From Berberis thunbergii (taxonomy: Eukaryota; Streptophyta; Magnoliopsida; Ranunculales; Berberidaceae), in NCBI GenBank assembly GCA_003290165.1, contig QNQO01007578.1:1-64000 (forward strand): a stretch of 64,000 bases of DNA, written 5' to 3'. The translations under genes were made by a program, and so were the position numbers. Positions 47,100 to 57,927 of this stretch are shown in pieces; position 1 is the stretch's first letter; each line of letters begins with the position of its first letter. The notes under the pieces are model-generated. The model made no database searches and was not told the DNA's origin. It saw only the letters and a list, made by a program, of their open reading frames with translations.

Positions 47100-47158
47100 C
47101 TTTATACAATAATGCATTTTGTACTAGTCAAACTTTAATTTTCTCTTACATTGGAACA

Positions 47159-47309
47159 ATTTTTCTAGAGAGCCAGACCCGCACAGCTAGGCCTGCACCG
47201 GGCCAGCCCAATACCATCCATCATCCTAGAGATTGGGCCATTTCCAACATTTCTAGGATGATGGATGGTATTGGGTTGGCCTGGCGCTGGCCTGGATTTC
47301 TAGAATTTT
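47159..47309. repeat. hairpin MITE with TTCTAGAGAGCC ends
   Basis: The sequence TTTTCTAGAGAGCCAG...CCCAATACCATCCATCATCC turns around a short loop and returns as GGATGATGGATGGTATTGGG...CTGGATTTCTAGAA. The transcript would fold into a long stem. It shares stem words with the sequence at 47336-47640. Confidence 0.75.
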
Positions 47310-47335
47310 TTTATACTTTGATATATACATATTTG

Positions 47336-47640
47336 AACTTTTCTAGAGAGCCAGGTCAAGCCCAATACCATCCATCATCCTAGAGATGTTCATAATAGCC
47401 CAATCGAACACAATCACACGGACAAAGAATCCCCTGTCGTTGTCATGGCTCTTAGGGCCTGGTTGTCTAGGTTTTTAGGTACATATCCAACTTTTTCAAT
47501 TTTGAAAGCTATAACGAGCTTTCCTAGAAAGCCAGGCCCACAGCGCTAGGCTAGCTCATAACCATCCATCATCCTAGATGCTCCATCTTTAGGATGATGG
47601 ATGGTGATGGGCAGTGCCAGGCTCTCTAGAATTACACAAT
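47336..47640. repeat. related hairpin repeats, two more partial copies
   Basis: From 47340, CTTTTCTAGAGAGCCAGG and CCCAATACCATCCATCATCC start a copy that loses its second half. From about 47518 another begins with TTTCCTAGAAAGCCAGGCCC and folds back at 47560-47632, ending GGCTCTCTAGAATTAC. The ends resemble the GTAATTCTA-type termini of the Mutator-like MITEs at 47755 and 62020. Confidence 0.65.
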
Positions 47641-47754
47641 AAGAAATATAAAAAAGAGGATTATTTTGATTTTGGGATCCATCTCATTTAGCATAATTCA
47701 TTCGGAAAACTATTTTAATCTAGATCGAAAATGATAGTCAAACAGTTTATTTAA

Positions 47755-47930
47755 GAGAAATTCTAAATGGTGAGGAAACGAGCAAGGGGAGTGAGGTGGA
47801 AGGGGGGGGGGGAGGGGGAGAACCGTTCACCCCCTCGAGATACGTGCGTAAAAAACAATGACACACATCTCGAGGGGGGTGAACGGTCCCCCCTCCCCCT
47901 CGCTCGTTTCCTTGCCATGTAGAATCGCTC
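47755..47930. mobile_element. Mutator-like MITE, 176 bp, perfect 9-bp duplication
   Basis: The ends GAGAAATTCTAAATGG and (reverse complement) GAGCGATTCTACATGG match, and the inverted homology extends through AAGGAAACGAGC and CCCCCTCGAGA. TTTATTTAA occurs on both sides (47746-47754 and 47931-47939), a perfect 9-bp target duplication. It has no coding content and folds into one hairpin. Confidence 0.9.
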
Positions 47931-47939
47931 TTTATTTAA

Positions 47940-48351
47940 TGTTACTATATTACCCTTAAAAAATCGAAGGTTAAATTAAAAAATAAAAATCAATCTCAAT
48001 GATATCTTAAGGTATGTCAAAGTGAAAATTGATGGTGAAGATTAAAAAAATAATAAATAAATAAAATCTTCTCCAACCATCATCCTATCCTACGCTGCAA
48101 CTCAACCCACATCCACTCCAACTCCATAGAACAATGCAATTTGGAGCAAAACAAAATTCACAATCACAACTCACTACTGACTTCCTCCCTCTCTATCATT
48201 CCATTTTCATAAATGGTACTACTGCATTACCACAGAAAAAAAAAATAAAAAAATAAACCCCCATCTTCTTCTCCATTTCCAATACATCCTCTCTCCGCCT
48301 CCGTCACACACCAACCTCAATTCAATTGCAATCCCCCCGCCACAGGTTAGG
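47940..48351. other. spacer with pyrimidine-rich leader-like stretch
   Basis: Positions 48170-48350 are CT-rich, with CTTCTTCTCCATTTCC and CTCTCTCCGCCTCCG. This resembles a plant 5' leader and precedes the frame at 48352. Nothing else is recognised. Confidence 0.35.
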
Positions 48352-48624
48352 TTGATTTCCCCAAACCTCTCAATCCATCATAATAATCAAAACCCCCAGC
48401 ATTACCCACGACCCCAAACCCCCCATCATTTTCATCAATTTCAGCGCTGTGGGTCTCTTCCCAGACATTCTTGCTTCCTCTTCCTCCTCTCACAACCTGA
48501 ACCGCTTTGCTTCAAGCTTCGACATTGTTCCGATGAAAATGGGAATGAGGGAGGAGGCTTTTGGTCCAAATTGCAATCTTCGGTCTTCGTCGTGGTGGGT
48601 GTCGGTTCAGTTGAAGGGATATGA
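48352..48624 (+). pseudogene. possible 5' fragment of an unrecognised gene
   Basis: A 90-residue frame starts HHNNQNPQHYPRPQTPHH-like after a CT-rich leader, then has a Ser/Leu/Arg segment and ends GGGFWSKLQSSVFVVVGVGS. The ending and the leader give it a gene-like look, but it stops at the edge of the hAT-like element at 48641 with no further exons visible. I do not recognise the family. Confidence 0.25.
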
Positions 48625-48640
48625 ATGGGGTGGGAAGGGA

Positions 48641-49092
48641 TAGGGGTGGGCAAAAATGGATTTAAATTCGGTTAACCGATCAAATCAGTTATAAATGGCT
48701 CGAAATCGGTCTATAATTTTGAACCGACCGAATAATAATCGACTCAGTCGATTAATTAAATATATAAATAAATAAACATGTAAGTGTCCATACCTGATTA
48801 GTGCAACAAATGCACTGCAGTGTTTTCTGTTGCATTGAATCACCTCCCATTCTCTCTCAGTTTTCGATTTTGGGCTAAAAATTGGTCATGTTTTAATGAA
48901 AGCCTTTCAAGTGCTTGGGCCCGAAATTTCGGCCCAACCGAATCGGACCAATCTGAAACTCGGTTCAACCAATTTCATTAGTTTACAAATACAAAATTCG
49001 ATTTCGATTTGGGTTTTGGACAAACCAAATGAAATTAAATCAAAATCGATTCGAGACTCAAAATCGAACCGAACCAACATTGCCCACCTCCA
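48641..49092. mobile_element. small hAT-like MITE, 452 bp
   Basis: The ends TAGGGGTGGGCAAA and (reverse complement) TGGAGGTGGGCAA match and resemble those of the element at 46093. The interior has CGGTTAACCGAT and many GAACCGA/TCGGTTC words. An 8-bp target duplication was not found. Confidence 0.6.
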
Positions 49093-49199
49093 AAATGGAC
49101 GATGCAGAACACCACATTTTTATCATTATCTTCACTATCACTTTTGCCTAAAGATACATTTTTATCTCTAGGTTTTATTGTTTATGCCATACATTTTAT

Positions 49200-52138
49200 T
49201 TTTTTAATTCATTTCTTCTAAAAAATAATTAGGTTATTCTTCATGTCTTCGATACTCAAATTCAATATGAGCGCCTTTAGATGTGTGAAGGTTAGAGTCA
49301 GTTGGGGACATAAAAGTTTACAAAAAATTTCTTTCTCCTACCTCACTCTTTGTGACTCGGAGATGCTTATGTTTTGGGTAAATCTCAGAAGTCTTTTATT
49401 TTCAACCTCAAACACCATTCTAATTTATTATATAAAATTATTGTATTTCTTGTGCCGCTGGCACTATAGAAGGTGGGTCGTAGCAATAGATCAAACTCGA
49501 TTAAAAATTTAAATAATTAGGAAAAAATATTTTAAAAACGCTATAATTAATCCTCCCCAAACTTTAATTTTCCAAAATATAGAATTCATGGTCTTTGCTT
49601 GAATATGTCTTAATATTGAAAATACTTACGACGTGAAGTGTATTAGATTACAATTTTTTTTTTTGAAAAAAATGCATATTTAAAACTTTAAGCATTTGTA
49701 TTAGTGATTGGTTTCATTGTAAAATTATTCAAAAATACATTTCAACTATTCCAAATTTGCTAAAATCCGACAACTAAGTAGATAGTTACGACAATTTTCA
49801 TTTAAAAAACGCAAATTTTCTCTCTCCATATATGTGTTCCATAAACTTTTCACTTTTTTGTTCATTTATTTGCCTTTCTACTTGCAACTTATTTACAAAC
49901 ATGTCACTGTTGATAATGAATCTCCATCATCAATATCTTCTGCATCTTACAATCCTAACCGTCTTTTATCTCTAATTTCAAACACTATTCTGATTTGTAA
50001 TATTAAAGACTAGGGTATTCCTCGTGTATCCAACACTCAAATTATTTGACAGGAGAAATTTAACTTTGACCAGGGGTATTTCAGTCTTATGCAAACATAA
50101 ATTTCAGCCAAACACCATTCTTTCCACTCCCTCTCTATGTGATGCGTTAGATCTTTATGTTTGGGTAAATCTCAGTTGTCTTTTATCTCCAACCTAAAAT
50201 ATCATTCTGATTCGTTATATCGACTAATATATTTTCTGTGTTGTTGGTACGATAGAAGGTGAGTCGTGGCAATAGGTCAAACTCGGTTAAAATTTTAAAC
50301 AATTAGTAAAAAAAAATTTAAGTTGTCACAATTAATCCTCCCAAATGTTAATTTTCAAAAATATGAAGTTCATGGTCTTTGCTTGAATGTGTCTTAATAC
50401 TGAAAATACTTACGACCTAAAGTGCATTAGATTACAGTTATTTATTTTGGAAATATGTATATGGCGTGAAATACATATTTAAAACTGTAAGTGTTTGTAT
50501 CATTGATTGACTTCATTGGATATATTTTCAAAAATGCATTTCAACAATACCAAGTTTACTTAAATATGATAACTAAGTAGATATTTATAACGATTTTTAT
50601 TTAAAAAAAAACACAAATTTTCTTTCTTCCCCACATATACATTTCACAAACTTTTTTACATTTATGTTCACTTCCTTTACCCTTCTACTTGCAACTTATT
50701 TATAAATATGTCATTCTTGATAATAAATCTCCACCATCAACATCTTTCCCAACTTTCGATCCTAACAGTTTTTATCTCAAATCCCAAACACTATTCTAAT
50801 TTGTAATATAGACTAGTGTATTTTTCGTGTATTTGGCACAATAAAAGGTGGGTCGTGGCAATAGGTCAAACGTAGTTCAAATTTTAACAATTAGAAGAAA
50901 AAAACACATTTTAAAACCGCCACAATTAATCCTCCCCAAACTTTGATTTTTTTCCAAAATAAGGAGTTCAGGGTCTTTACTTGAATGTGTCATAATATTA
51001 AAATAATTACGATGTGAAGTGCATTAAATTACAATTTTTTTGGGAAAAATGCATATTTATAACTTTAAGCGTTTGTATTGATGATTGGTTTCATTGAAAA
51101 GATCTTCAAAAATGCATTTCAACTATACCAAGTTTACTAAAATCCGACAACTAAATTGATAATTATAATGATTTTCATTTTAAAAACAAAAAATTTCTTT
51201 CTGTGCCACATATGCATTCTATAAACTTTTTTCATTTTTTTTCATTTCCTTTGGCCTTGTACTTGCAATTTATTTACAAACATGTCATTGTTGATAATAA
51301 ATCTCCACCATCAACATCTTCCCCAACTTTCAATCTAGACTTTTTTTTTTTTTAATCTCCAATCCCAAACACCATTTTGATTTGTAAGATAAGCTAGAGT
51401 ATTTCCCAACCGGTTGACACAATAAAAGTTTAAAATGATAAATAAAGTTTAGTCTAATTTAAATATCAAGATAAATAAATTTCAAAATGTTGGGTATGAG
51501 AATCGAACCCATGCACTCTTGGTATTTTAAGTTATATTCGATCTGTTAGATTATTATATTTGGGTAAATTTCAACCGTCTTTTATCTCCAACCCCAAACA
51601 CCATCTTGATTTGTAATAAAGACTAAGGTATTTTTCGTGTCGTTGACACTATATAACATGAGTCACAAACACTTAGAGTAGGTTCTCCATAAATATTTCC
51701 CTAAAATATGGAGTTGGGGTTCTTTGGTTGAATGTATCTTATAACTTGAAATACATTAGATTTTTTATTTTGAAAATGCATACGACATAAAATATATATT
51801 TTAAAAGTTTTAAGTGTTTGTATTGATCATCGATTTCATTATAAAGATATTTAAGAATGTATTTCAACGATACCAAGTTTGCCAAAATTCGATAAAAACA
51901 AACGTTGTTATGATAAGTTTCATTTTGAGAAAAAAGACAACACAACACTTCCTTTCTCCGCTATATGTACATTTCACATAATTGTATTTCAATCTTTTGG
52001 TCATTTTCTTTTGTCATTCTATATGTTTCATATTTACAAATATACCATTATAGAGAATGAATCTCAACCCTCAACATCTTCCCCAACTCTTAATCTTAGT
52101 CGTCTTTTATCAACACGATTATTTGTAAGATAAATATA
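49200..52138 (-). mobile_element. array B of Helitron-like repeats, head to tail
   Basis: The repeat of array A continues here in tighter form. CTRR-type junctions on the - strand lie at about 49436, 50010, 50223, 50813, 51394 and 51623. Unit lengths are therefore about 574, 213, 590, 581, 229 and about 510 bases, the last beginning near 52130. At several junctions the - strand reads CTAG or TTAG followed at once by TC(T)ATATTACAAATC, so one unit ends where the next begins. No Rep/helicase coding is present. Confidence 0.6.
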
Positions 52139-52522
52139 AAGATTGTGCTAATTAGTATTAATATTTTCTGAAAAAAATGTTAATTATATCATATTTGATT
52201 CCAAATAAAATATGATATTCAAGCTCAAGCATGTTCCATCGTTAGCATGTTGTGGCATAATTAGTTTAAGACTAAAAAAATGTATTACACATGTTGGGTT
52301 ACAAAAATTAAAGAAAAATCAGTGTTATAAAGTTATTTTCAATAGTAATCTAGTGATCAATCCATCTAGAAATTAAAATTTGTGACAATTAAGCATTTCA
52401 CGCTCTTCGTGTAAATTTGAATGATATGTTTTATATCTTAAGGATGATACTTACCGATATCTATTATTAACTTAACACTATCTAGATAAGTTTGATGAAT
52501 TTATTTCCTAGGATTTGTGCAT
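52139..52522. other. spacer, nothing recognised
   Basis: AT-rich with no supported feature. Confidence 0.45.
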
Positions 52523-53382
52523 GGCTGCTGCTTTTTGACATCACCACTTTTGTTAAAGAACACTGCCACCCTTTTTGGATGTAATAAGGGATACCACCAT
52601 TATAAACCATATCTCACTCGCTATTCAATTTCTTCTTCCTCTTCTTTTCCTATCTTCACTAGAACAACACCACCTCACCCCACCGCTGGTTGCACAACCT
52701 TTCCTCTATTCCGCTTCTCATTTGTTGTTTTTGTTGTTGTTGTTGTTATTATTATTATTCTTCTTTTTTGTTTTTTTTCTCTTCCCTCATTCTTCTATTT
52801 TCTTTTTCTCTACTGCCAACGACACCACCCCGCCCCACCCCTTATCTCCTTTATTTTTTCTCTTCTCCCTTATTTATATTTTTGCCCTCAAGTAGATTCA
52901 CGTGAGTGGGGGTTCCTCGTTTGCATATACCTTTACATCTAGGGGTTACAAATTCCCAAAAGCTTGCGCGATGGCCAATTGTTTTTCCCCTCGAGCAAGT
53001 TCATGCGAGTGAGGAAACCCCATTCGAACGAATTTGCTTGAGGGCAGAGAAAAAAAGAGGAAAAAAAAGAAAGAAGAAAAAATAGGTGAGAAGGAGAAGA
53101 ATAGGTGAGAAGAAGATAAGAGAGAAGAAGTGGTGACGAAGCGTGGCGGTGTGTTTGGGGTGACACCGGCGGGGATGGGTGGTGTTGTATGTGGTGGGGC
53201 GGGGTGCTGGTAGTGTTTGATGAAGAAGAGATGTGAGAGAAGCGGTTGTGTATTTTTTTTGTTTATATTGGTGGTATTCCTTAGTAGGTGGTGGTGTGCT
53301 TCAGAAAAGTGGTGGTGTGCTTCAGAAAGTGGGGGTGGTGGTGTTCAACAGTAGAATTGGTGGTGTCAAGAAGCATGAGCCT
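52523..53382. mobile_element. foldback element with ~400-bp inverted arms
   Basis: The left arm GCTGCTGCTTTTTGACATCACCA pairs with the end of the right arm, GGTGGTGTCAAGAAGCATGAGC. Further pairs are GGATACCACCATTATAAAC with GTTTATATTGGTGGTATTCC, CACCTCACCCCACC with GGTGGGGCGGGG, and GAGTGGGGGTTCCTCG with CGAGTGAGGAAACCCC near the centre. Long T- and C/T-rich stretches in one arm match A/G-rich ones in the other. The frames here are low-complexity and not genes. No target duplication was found. Confidence 0.7.
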
Positions 53383-53670
53383 TTATGGATTTGAGTAAGA
53401 ATTTTTAAAAAATAAATAAAGAAAATGTTACATACACCATGATTTAGAGTCTTACGTTATATGTATCACCGATGTTTCTGGGTACCATTTTCAGAAACCC
53501 TCATGAGTATATAACTTGTCTACTAGGGGATACCTAAGGGTTTAAAGGCTTGTTGCATACATTGAATGTAATCGTGATGCCTGCAAAAGTGAGTTAGCTA
53601 GCTTTCTAGTCTTTTATTTTGCTCGAGGAATAACAAAATGTAGGTTTGGGGTATTTGGTAGGCATAGAAA
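53383..53670. other. spacer upstream of the second Athila-type LTR
   Basis: The last 40 bases contain TAGGTTTGGGGTATTTGG, resembling the polypurine tract at 4043. The LTR may therefore have lost its internal region just left of here. Confidence 0.4.
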
Positions 53671-54115
53671 TGTGATATTTTATGTCCTTAAACATACAAA
53701 TGTAATGTCAAATTATATAATAACAATCTCTAATTACGTGCATTTTGTATCTTATAAGAATTCAAATTTTAATAATAAAATCTGACACAAAGTTGCACAA
53801 TAAGACCAAGTTCAAGCCTAAGAAATCCCAACGTTTTGCAAGCCCAAGATCTATGAAGTCAAATCACATGATCACAAATGCAGACTGAGAGGATGACAAA
53901 TTGAAGATTTGTACCACTACGTGGCCAACTTAGCCAATTAATCTCTAAAAACTCGATAGTGTTAAGTCAAAATTCAATTTCCAACCCATTTTGTTTTTCA
54001 TACCCCATTTTCTCTATTCACATGGAAACTACTTTTTTCTCATCTCCCACACGCATTTCTTACCATTCTCATCACAAGTCACTCTCAATAATCTCTTCAA
54101 GCCCATGTGTTTTTT
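53671..54115 (+). repeat. second, partial Athila-type LTR
   Basis: The sequence follows the LTR at 4055 in order: TGTGATA, ATTACGTGCATTTTGTA, AAGAATTCAA, GCACAATAAGACCAAGTTCAA, CCCAAGATCTATGAAGTCAAA, GAAGATTTG and CGTGGCCAACTTAGCC. Similarity fades after about 53990, so the right end is uncertain. Confidence 0.6.
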
Positions 54116-54259
54116 TATTTTATTTTGGAAAGCGAGCTGAGTTTTAAGGACCCCAAAATCTTTATACAAATGAAACAAAAGCAAAAACAAAAATAAAAAA
54201 GAAACAAACTAGCATCGGCCAAAGAAGAAACCTCTTATTTTTTATCTCTGTCTCCTTTG

Positions 54260-55667
54260 TTAAGGAGGAAATGATTCAACATTTGTACTTTTTGTTTGCT
54301 TTCTTAGCCCTAGAAGATCTTTGAGGGCAAAGACTAAAATCTTTAGTGCAAGATTTTGAAAACAAGTCGCTTGCAACCTCTTCACTAGAAGATTCTTGCT
54401 CATGTTCCTCGTTACTACTCTGCTCATTTGTTGTGGTGTTCTCTTTGTCCTGAGTCGGTGTGTGTTCACATGCCTCCACATTAGCACTACGCTCAAGCAT
54501 TGGGTTGATAAGAATTAATGGTTGTGGACTCGGGGTTTATGGCATCACTCTGGTCATCATTTATGTTATGCTCTGCCACATTGGCAGCCTCTATACTGGT
54601 CACATTCCCTGCTTTTCCTGTGATATGCCCTGGACTCCCCTCTAAACTGGGTGGAGTCTTTGACATGAATGTATGTTTACCCTTGGCGATCGTCCAACCA
54701 TCAGAGTTTTGTCTTTCTAGAGGTTGGGTCCTACCCGTAGCTTGCCATACCATATGGCCTGGAGTATTAATTCCTTTGCTCTTTGAACACTGTTGTTTTG
54801 TATGGCCAAAAACTGCACAAGAACTGCATTTAACAGGAATCCATGCATACTCAACTTCAACTATTTTTTTCTTATCTCCATTGATAACCACAGGGATGTC
54901 TTTGGGTAATTGGTTGTTTACATCCACCTCCACAAACACCCTCGCATACGCTAATCTTGTCCTTTCTTCAGTAGCTTTGTCAAGCATGATAGGCACTCCA
55001 ATAAAACTAGCAATCCTTTGAATACCCTCTGGATTTCATAGGAATAAAGGAATTTTCTTCAGTGTAACCCAAATAGGTAGCGAGGTAAGCACCTCGGCAT
55101 CCTCGTCCATAGAAGGTGACCACGCCCTGAGGATGAACAACCTGCTTGCAATATGCAGAGGTCCCATTTCCAATACCTTACTTCTATCTTATTCCTTCTT
55201 GAATTTGAATACAAAATTCTTATCTCCGTGTATGCTCATATCAAAATCTCGAATACCCCACGTCCTTATCAGCCACTCTTTGACATAACCATATGCCAAG
55301 CGCTTGCCCACAAAGCTGCAATAACCAACTTTTCACATTCTTCTATCCTATTCGCAAAGTCAGCAGTTTGCACTTGTACTATTTTCCTTCCTTCAACAGT
55401 AGCTGGAGGTTCATACCTAAGTTTTATAGAGCCCGTATGCTTGCTTTGCTTAAGTTTTGATGCCCAACTCATCCTCGTTGGTGCAACAGCAGGGTTTGTT
55501 GCCATTGCTTCTTGAAGTTTGCTAGGGCCAGAGGATGTAACACTGGTTGGCATTGTACAATCATCTGCTTTATGCAGAACCTTTTCATTCCTTTGCGCTG
55601 CAGCCTGCTCTTGACTGGCTGACACCCTTGCAGTTAGCATTGCCCAGTTTTTGGGGTTTATCATCAT
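54260..55667 (-). pseudogene. DUF4283/zinc-knuckle ORF (LINE-type ORF1-like), broken
   Basis: Read on the - strand from 55667, a Ser/Ala/Gln-rich start leads to a SWASKLKQSKHTGSIKLRY segment and EGRKIVQVQTADFANRIEEC, the opening of a DUF4283 domain. After a frame break near 55270 it continues with FILRAWSPSMDEDAEVLTSL and PIWVTLKKIPLFL, then LAYARVFVEVDVNNQLP, WIPVKC and a CCHC knuckle CSSCAVFGHTKQQC (about 54790-54830). The C-terminal acidic tail shifts frame near 54495. DUF4283 plus CCHC proteins are typically LINE ORF1 products or their domesticated relatives. No endonuclease or RT follows, and the frame breaks show it is dead. Confidence 0.75.
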
Positions 55668-56477
55668 TTTCAGTCTTCTGCACCTAGTTTATCTCCATTT
55701 TTTACAGCCACTTGATATTCATTTGTGAGTAACTGTAGCAATCCATCGCCATGAATGTTGTACTTCTCCTCAAAAGCCATGAACACCTCCTGTGCAAACA
55801 CGTTCGCACTGACTGCGTCTCCACCATTTGTTCCTGTCATTCCATAGACCGAAGATGGGGTTCAAAATAGAAACCACTATATCATTCAACAACACCACCA
55901 TCACTTTTTTCATGTATTAGCCTCACCCATTTCACTTATAAATACCCCCATGTTTGGAGATACTTCATCACACTTTGAATAACACCTAATCACACTTTAA
56001 AAATTTCAGGAAAAAATTGTATATAAAGTTAGAAGCAAAAGATGATTTAAAATGTTTTTCAAAAAAGTCATTGGGGGCAAGGGTCTCCACTTGCCCTTAT
56101 GTAGATCCATGCTTGATTTCAATAAATAACATACAATATAGAGATGCAAAATTAAGGGTACATGCATAACCTATTTAACTACATGACATGAAAGATAACT
56201 TACATGGACAAACTTGCAAACATAATTTACACACTAATGAATAGCCAAACATGATCTATTCTTGCATATGCATTGAACACACAAACATAACCCATGTTTC
56301 AGACATAAACGCTAGTACACTTTCAACACAATACCCAAAGGTAATCCATGCTAGAAACAAACCACATTTACACCAGGAGAGTGCAAAATAGATCATACCT
56401 ACAGTTGAAACCAACACTGCAATAGAAACCAAAATACAATAAAACCCATTATACAAAACACAAGTACAACATACAAC
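55668..56477. other. spacer, nothing recognised
   Basis: Possibly includes more of the leader of the DUF4283 element (on the - strand upstream of 55667), but no domain or boundary can be shown. Confidence 0.4.
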
Positions 56478-56866
56478 CAAGGATTGTGATTTCGTTTTTT
56501 GAGTTAATTTCGAACCCCTAGTTTTAAGAAATATTTCGTTTTCTATAGAAAAAACGTAAAAATTTTGATCGTGATTTCAAATTTAGCAATATAAATTATG
56601 CATTTTAATCTCTTAAATGCTACATAAAAAGTTTCACACGACTCGTAGTGTCATACAAGCTGAATATTACGTAAGAATCAATCACATAGCAAAATTTTGA
56701 TACTAAAATAACATTATAATATGCTAAAATATACAGAGATTAAAATATTTATTTCTTTTCTCAGAAAAATTTCTACATATTTCGAATTTCGAAAGAGATT
56801 TCGGTAACTTCAAAATAAGAAATATTCGGTGAAATTTCGACATATTTTGAGAAATCACATTCCTTT
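56478..56866 (+). mobile_element. hAT-type MITE, copy 1, 389 bp
   Basis: The ends CAAGGATTGTGATTTC and (reverse complement) AAAGGAATGTGATTTC match. CATACAAC flanks both sides (56470-56477 and 56867-56874), a perfect 8-bp target duplication. The interior is AT-rich with AATTTCG words. A second copy lies in opposite orientation 217 bases downstream. Confidence 0.85.
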
Positions 56867-57082
56867 CATACAACACAGATAGATCAACCACACTACAACT
56901 ACATGGAAATAAAGAATCCTAATGTTTGAAACACAATGAAAATGAAATCAACCAACTAGCTAGGGTAGAGAAATATGGTTATTAAAAAGAAGTTGATGGC
57001 AAAAGTTGAGAGTTTTCAAACTTACAAAATTGTCGAAAGGTTTTTAGTGTGAACTTTGTCGACACGAGGAATAGGTAGCATG

Positions 57083-57464
57083 CAAGGAATGTGATTTCTA
57101 AAAAAATGTCGAAATTGCACTGAATATTTTTCTTTTTTTAGTTACCGAAGTTTCTTTTGAAACCAAAATTTTTATTTTTTTTATTAGGTCAATCTCAATG
57201 TCGGTAAATTTTAACCTGTTATAATTTTAGTTTAATATTAAAAATTGGTTGTATAAGTGATTCTTATACAATGTGTAGTTTGTATGATGTCATTACGAGT
57301 CTCATGGTACTCTTTATGTAATTTGTAAGAGTTTAAAATGTTTAACTTATATTGATAACTTAGAAATTATAATCGAAATTTTTACATTTTTTCTGTACAC
57401 AATAAAATATTTCTTAAAATCAACTTACCAAAATTACCTCAAAAAAACGAAATCACAATCCTTG
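57083..57464 (-). mobile_element. hAT-type MITE, copy 2, inverted, 382 bp
   Basis: This copy starts CAAGGAATGTGATTTC and ends GAAATCACAATCCTTG, so it is inverted relative to copy 1. Flanking 8-mers are GTAGCATG (57075-57082) and GTAGCACG (57465-57472), matching at seven of eight bases. Independent flanks mean two separate insertions. Confidence 0.85.
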
Positions 57465-57596
57465 GTAGCACGTGAGCTGCATACGCTTAATTTGGTCAAG
57501 TTTGGTCCAAGCACAAAGTTGGAAATGGAAATAGTTCTGGTGAAGAACTCGGTCATCTCAGAGGGCATATCTAATTTTTCATCTTTCGAGGGTATG

Positions 57597-57833
57597 TGTG
57601 AGACCCTGGAGCGGGCGGACCTTAGGGTGAGGGTGATGGTTGGAGTCCAATAGGCTCAACAGGCCTGAGAGAGGTTAGACGAGCTACAATGGGGTACATA
57701 GTCTCACATCGCCTGGGTGTGGAATGGGAATGTGCTATATATGTGCGAGGTTGGATCCCCATAGTAAGAGGCCTTTTAAAGCCATGCGGGCCCAAAGCGG
57801 ACAATATCTTACTGTGCGGATCGGGTCGTTACA
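57597..57833 (+). repeat. 5' LTR of the TRIM
   Basis: 237 bp, TG...CA ends. The block GAGCTACAATGGGGTACATAGTCTCACATCG... recurs in the 3' LTR from 58003 with substitutions. Confidence 0.9.
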
Positions 57834-57836
57834 GAA

Positions 57837-57849
57837 TGGTATTAGAGCC
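57837..57849 (+). other. primer-binding site (tRNA-Met type) of the TRIM
   Basis: TGGTATTAGAGCC differs at one position from the standard TGGTATCAGAGCC complementary to the 3' end of plant initiator tRNA-Met. It lies three bases after the LTR end. Confidence 0.85.
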
Positions 57850-57927
57850 TGACCCAGCCGGAAGTGTACCGACGTGGACGTTGGGCCTGTGTGGCCAACG
57901 AGGACGTTGGACCCTAAGGGGGTGGAC

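Noticed and set aside
52517..52942. 141-residue Phe/Leu/Ser-rich frames
   Set aside because: They come from T/C-rich tracts in one arm of the foldback element and show no protein family.
54518..55021. 167-residue frame on the + strand
   Set aside because: It lies antisense to the DUF4283/zinc-knuckle frame, which carries the recognisable CCHC motif.
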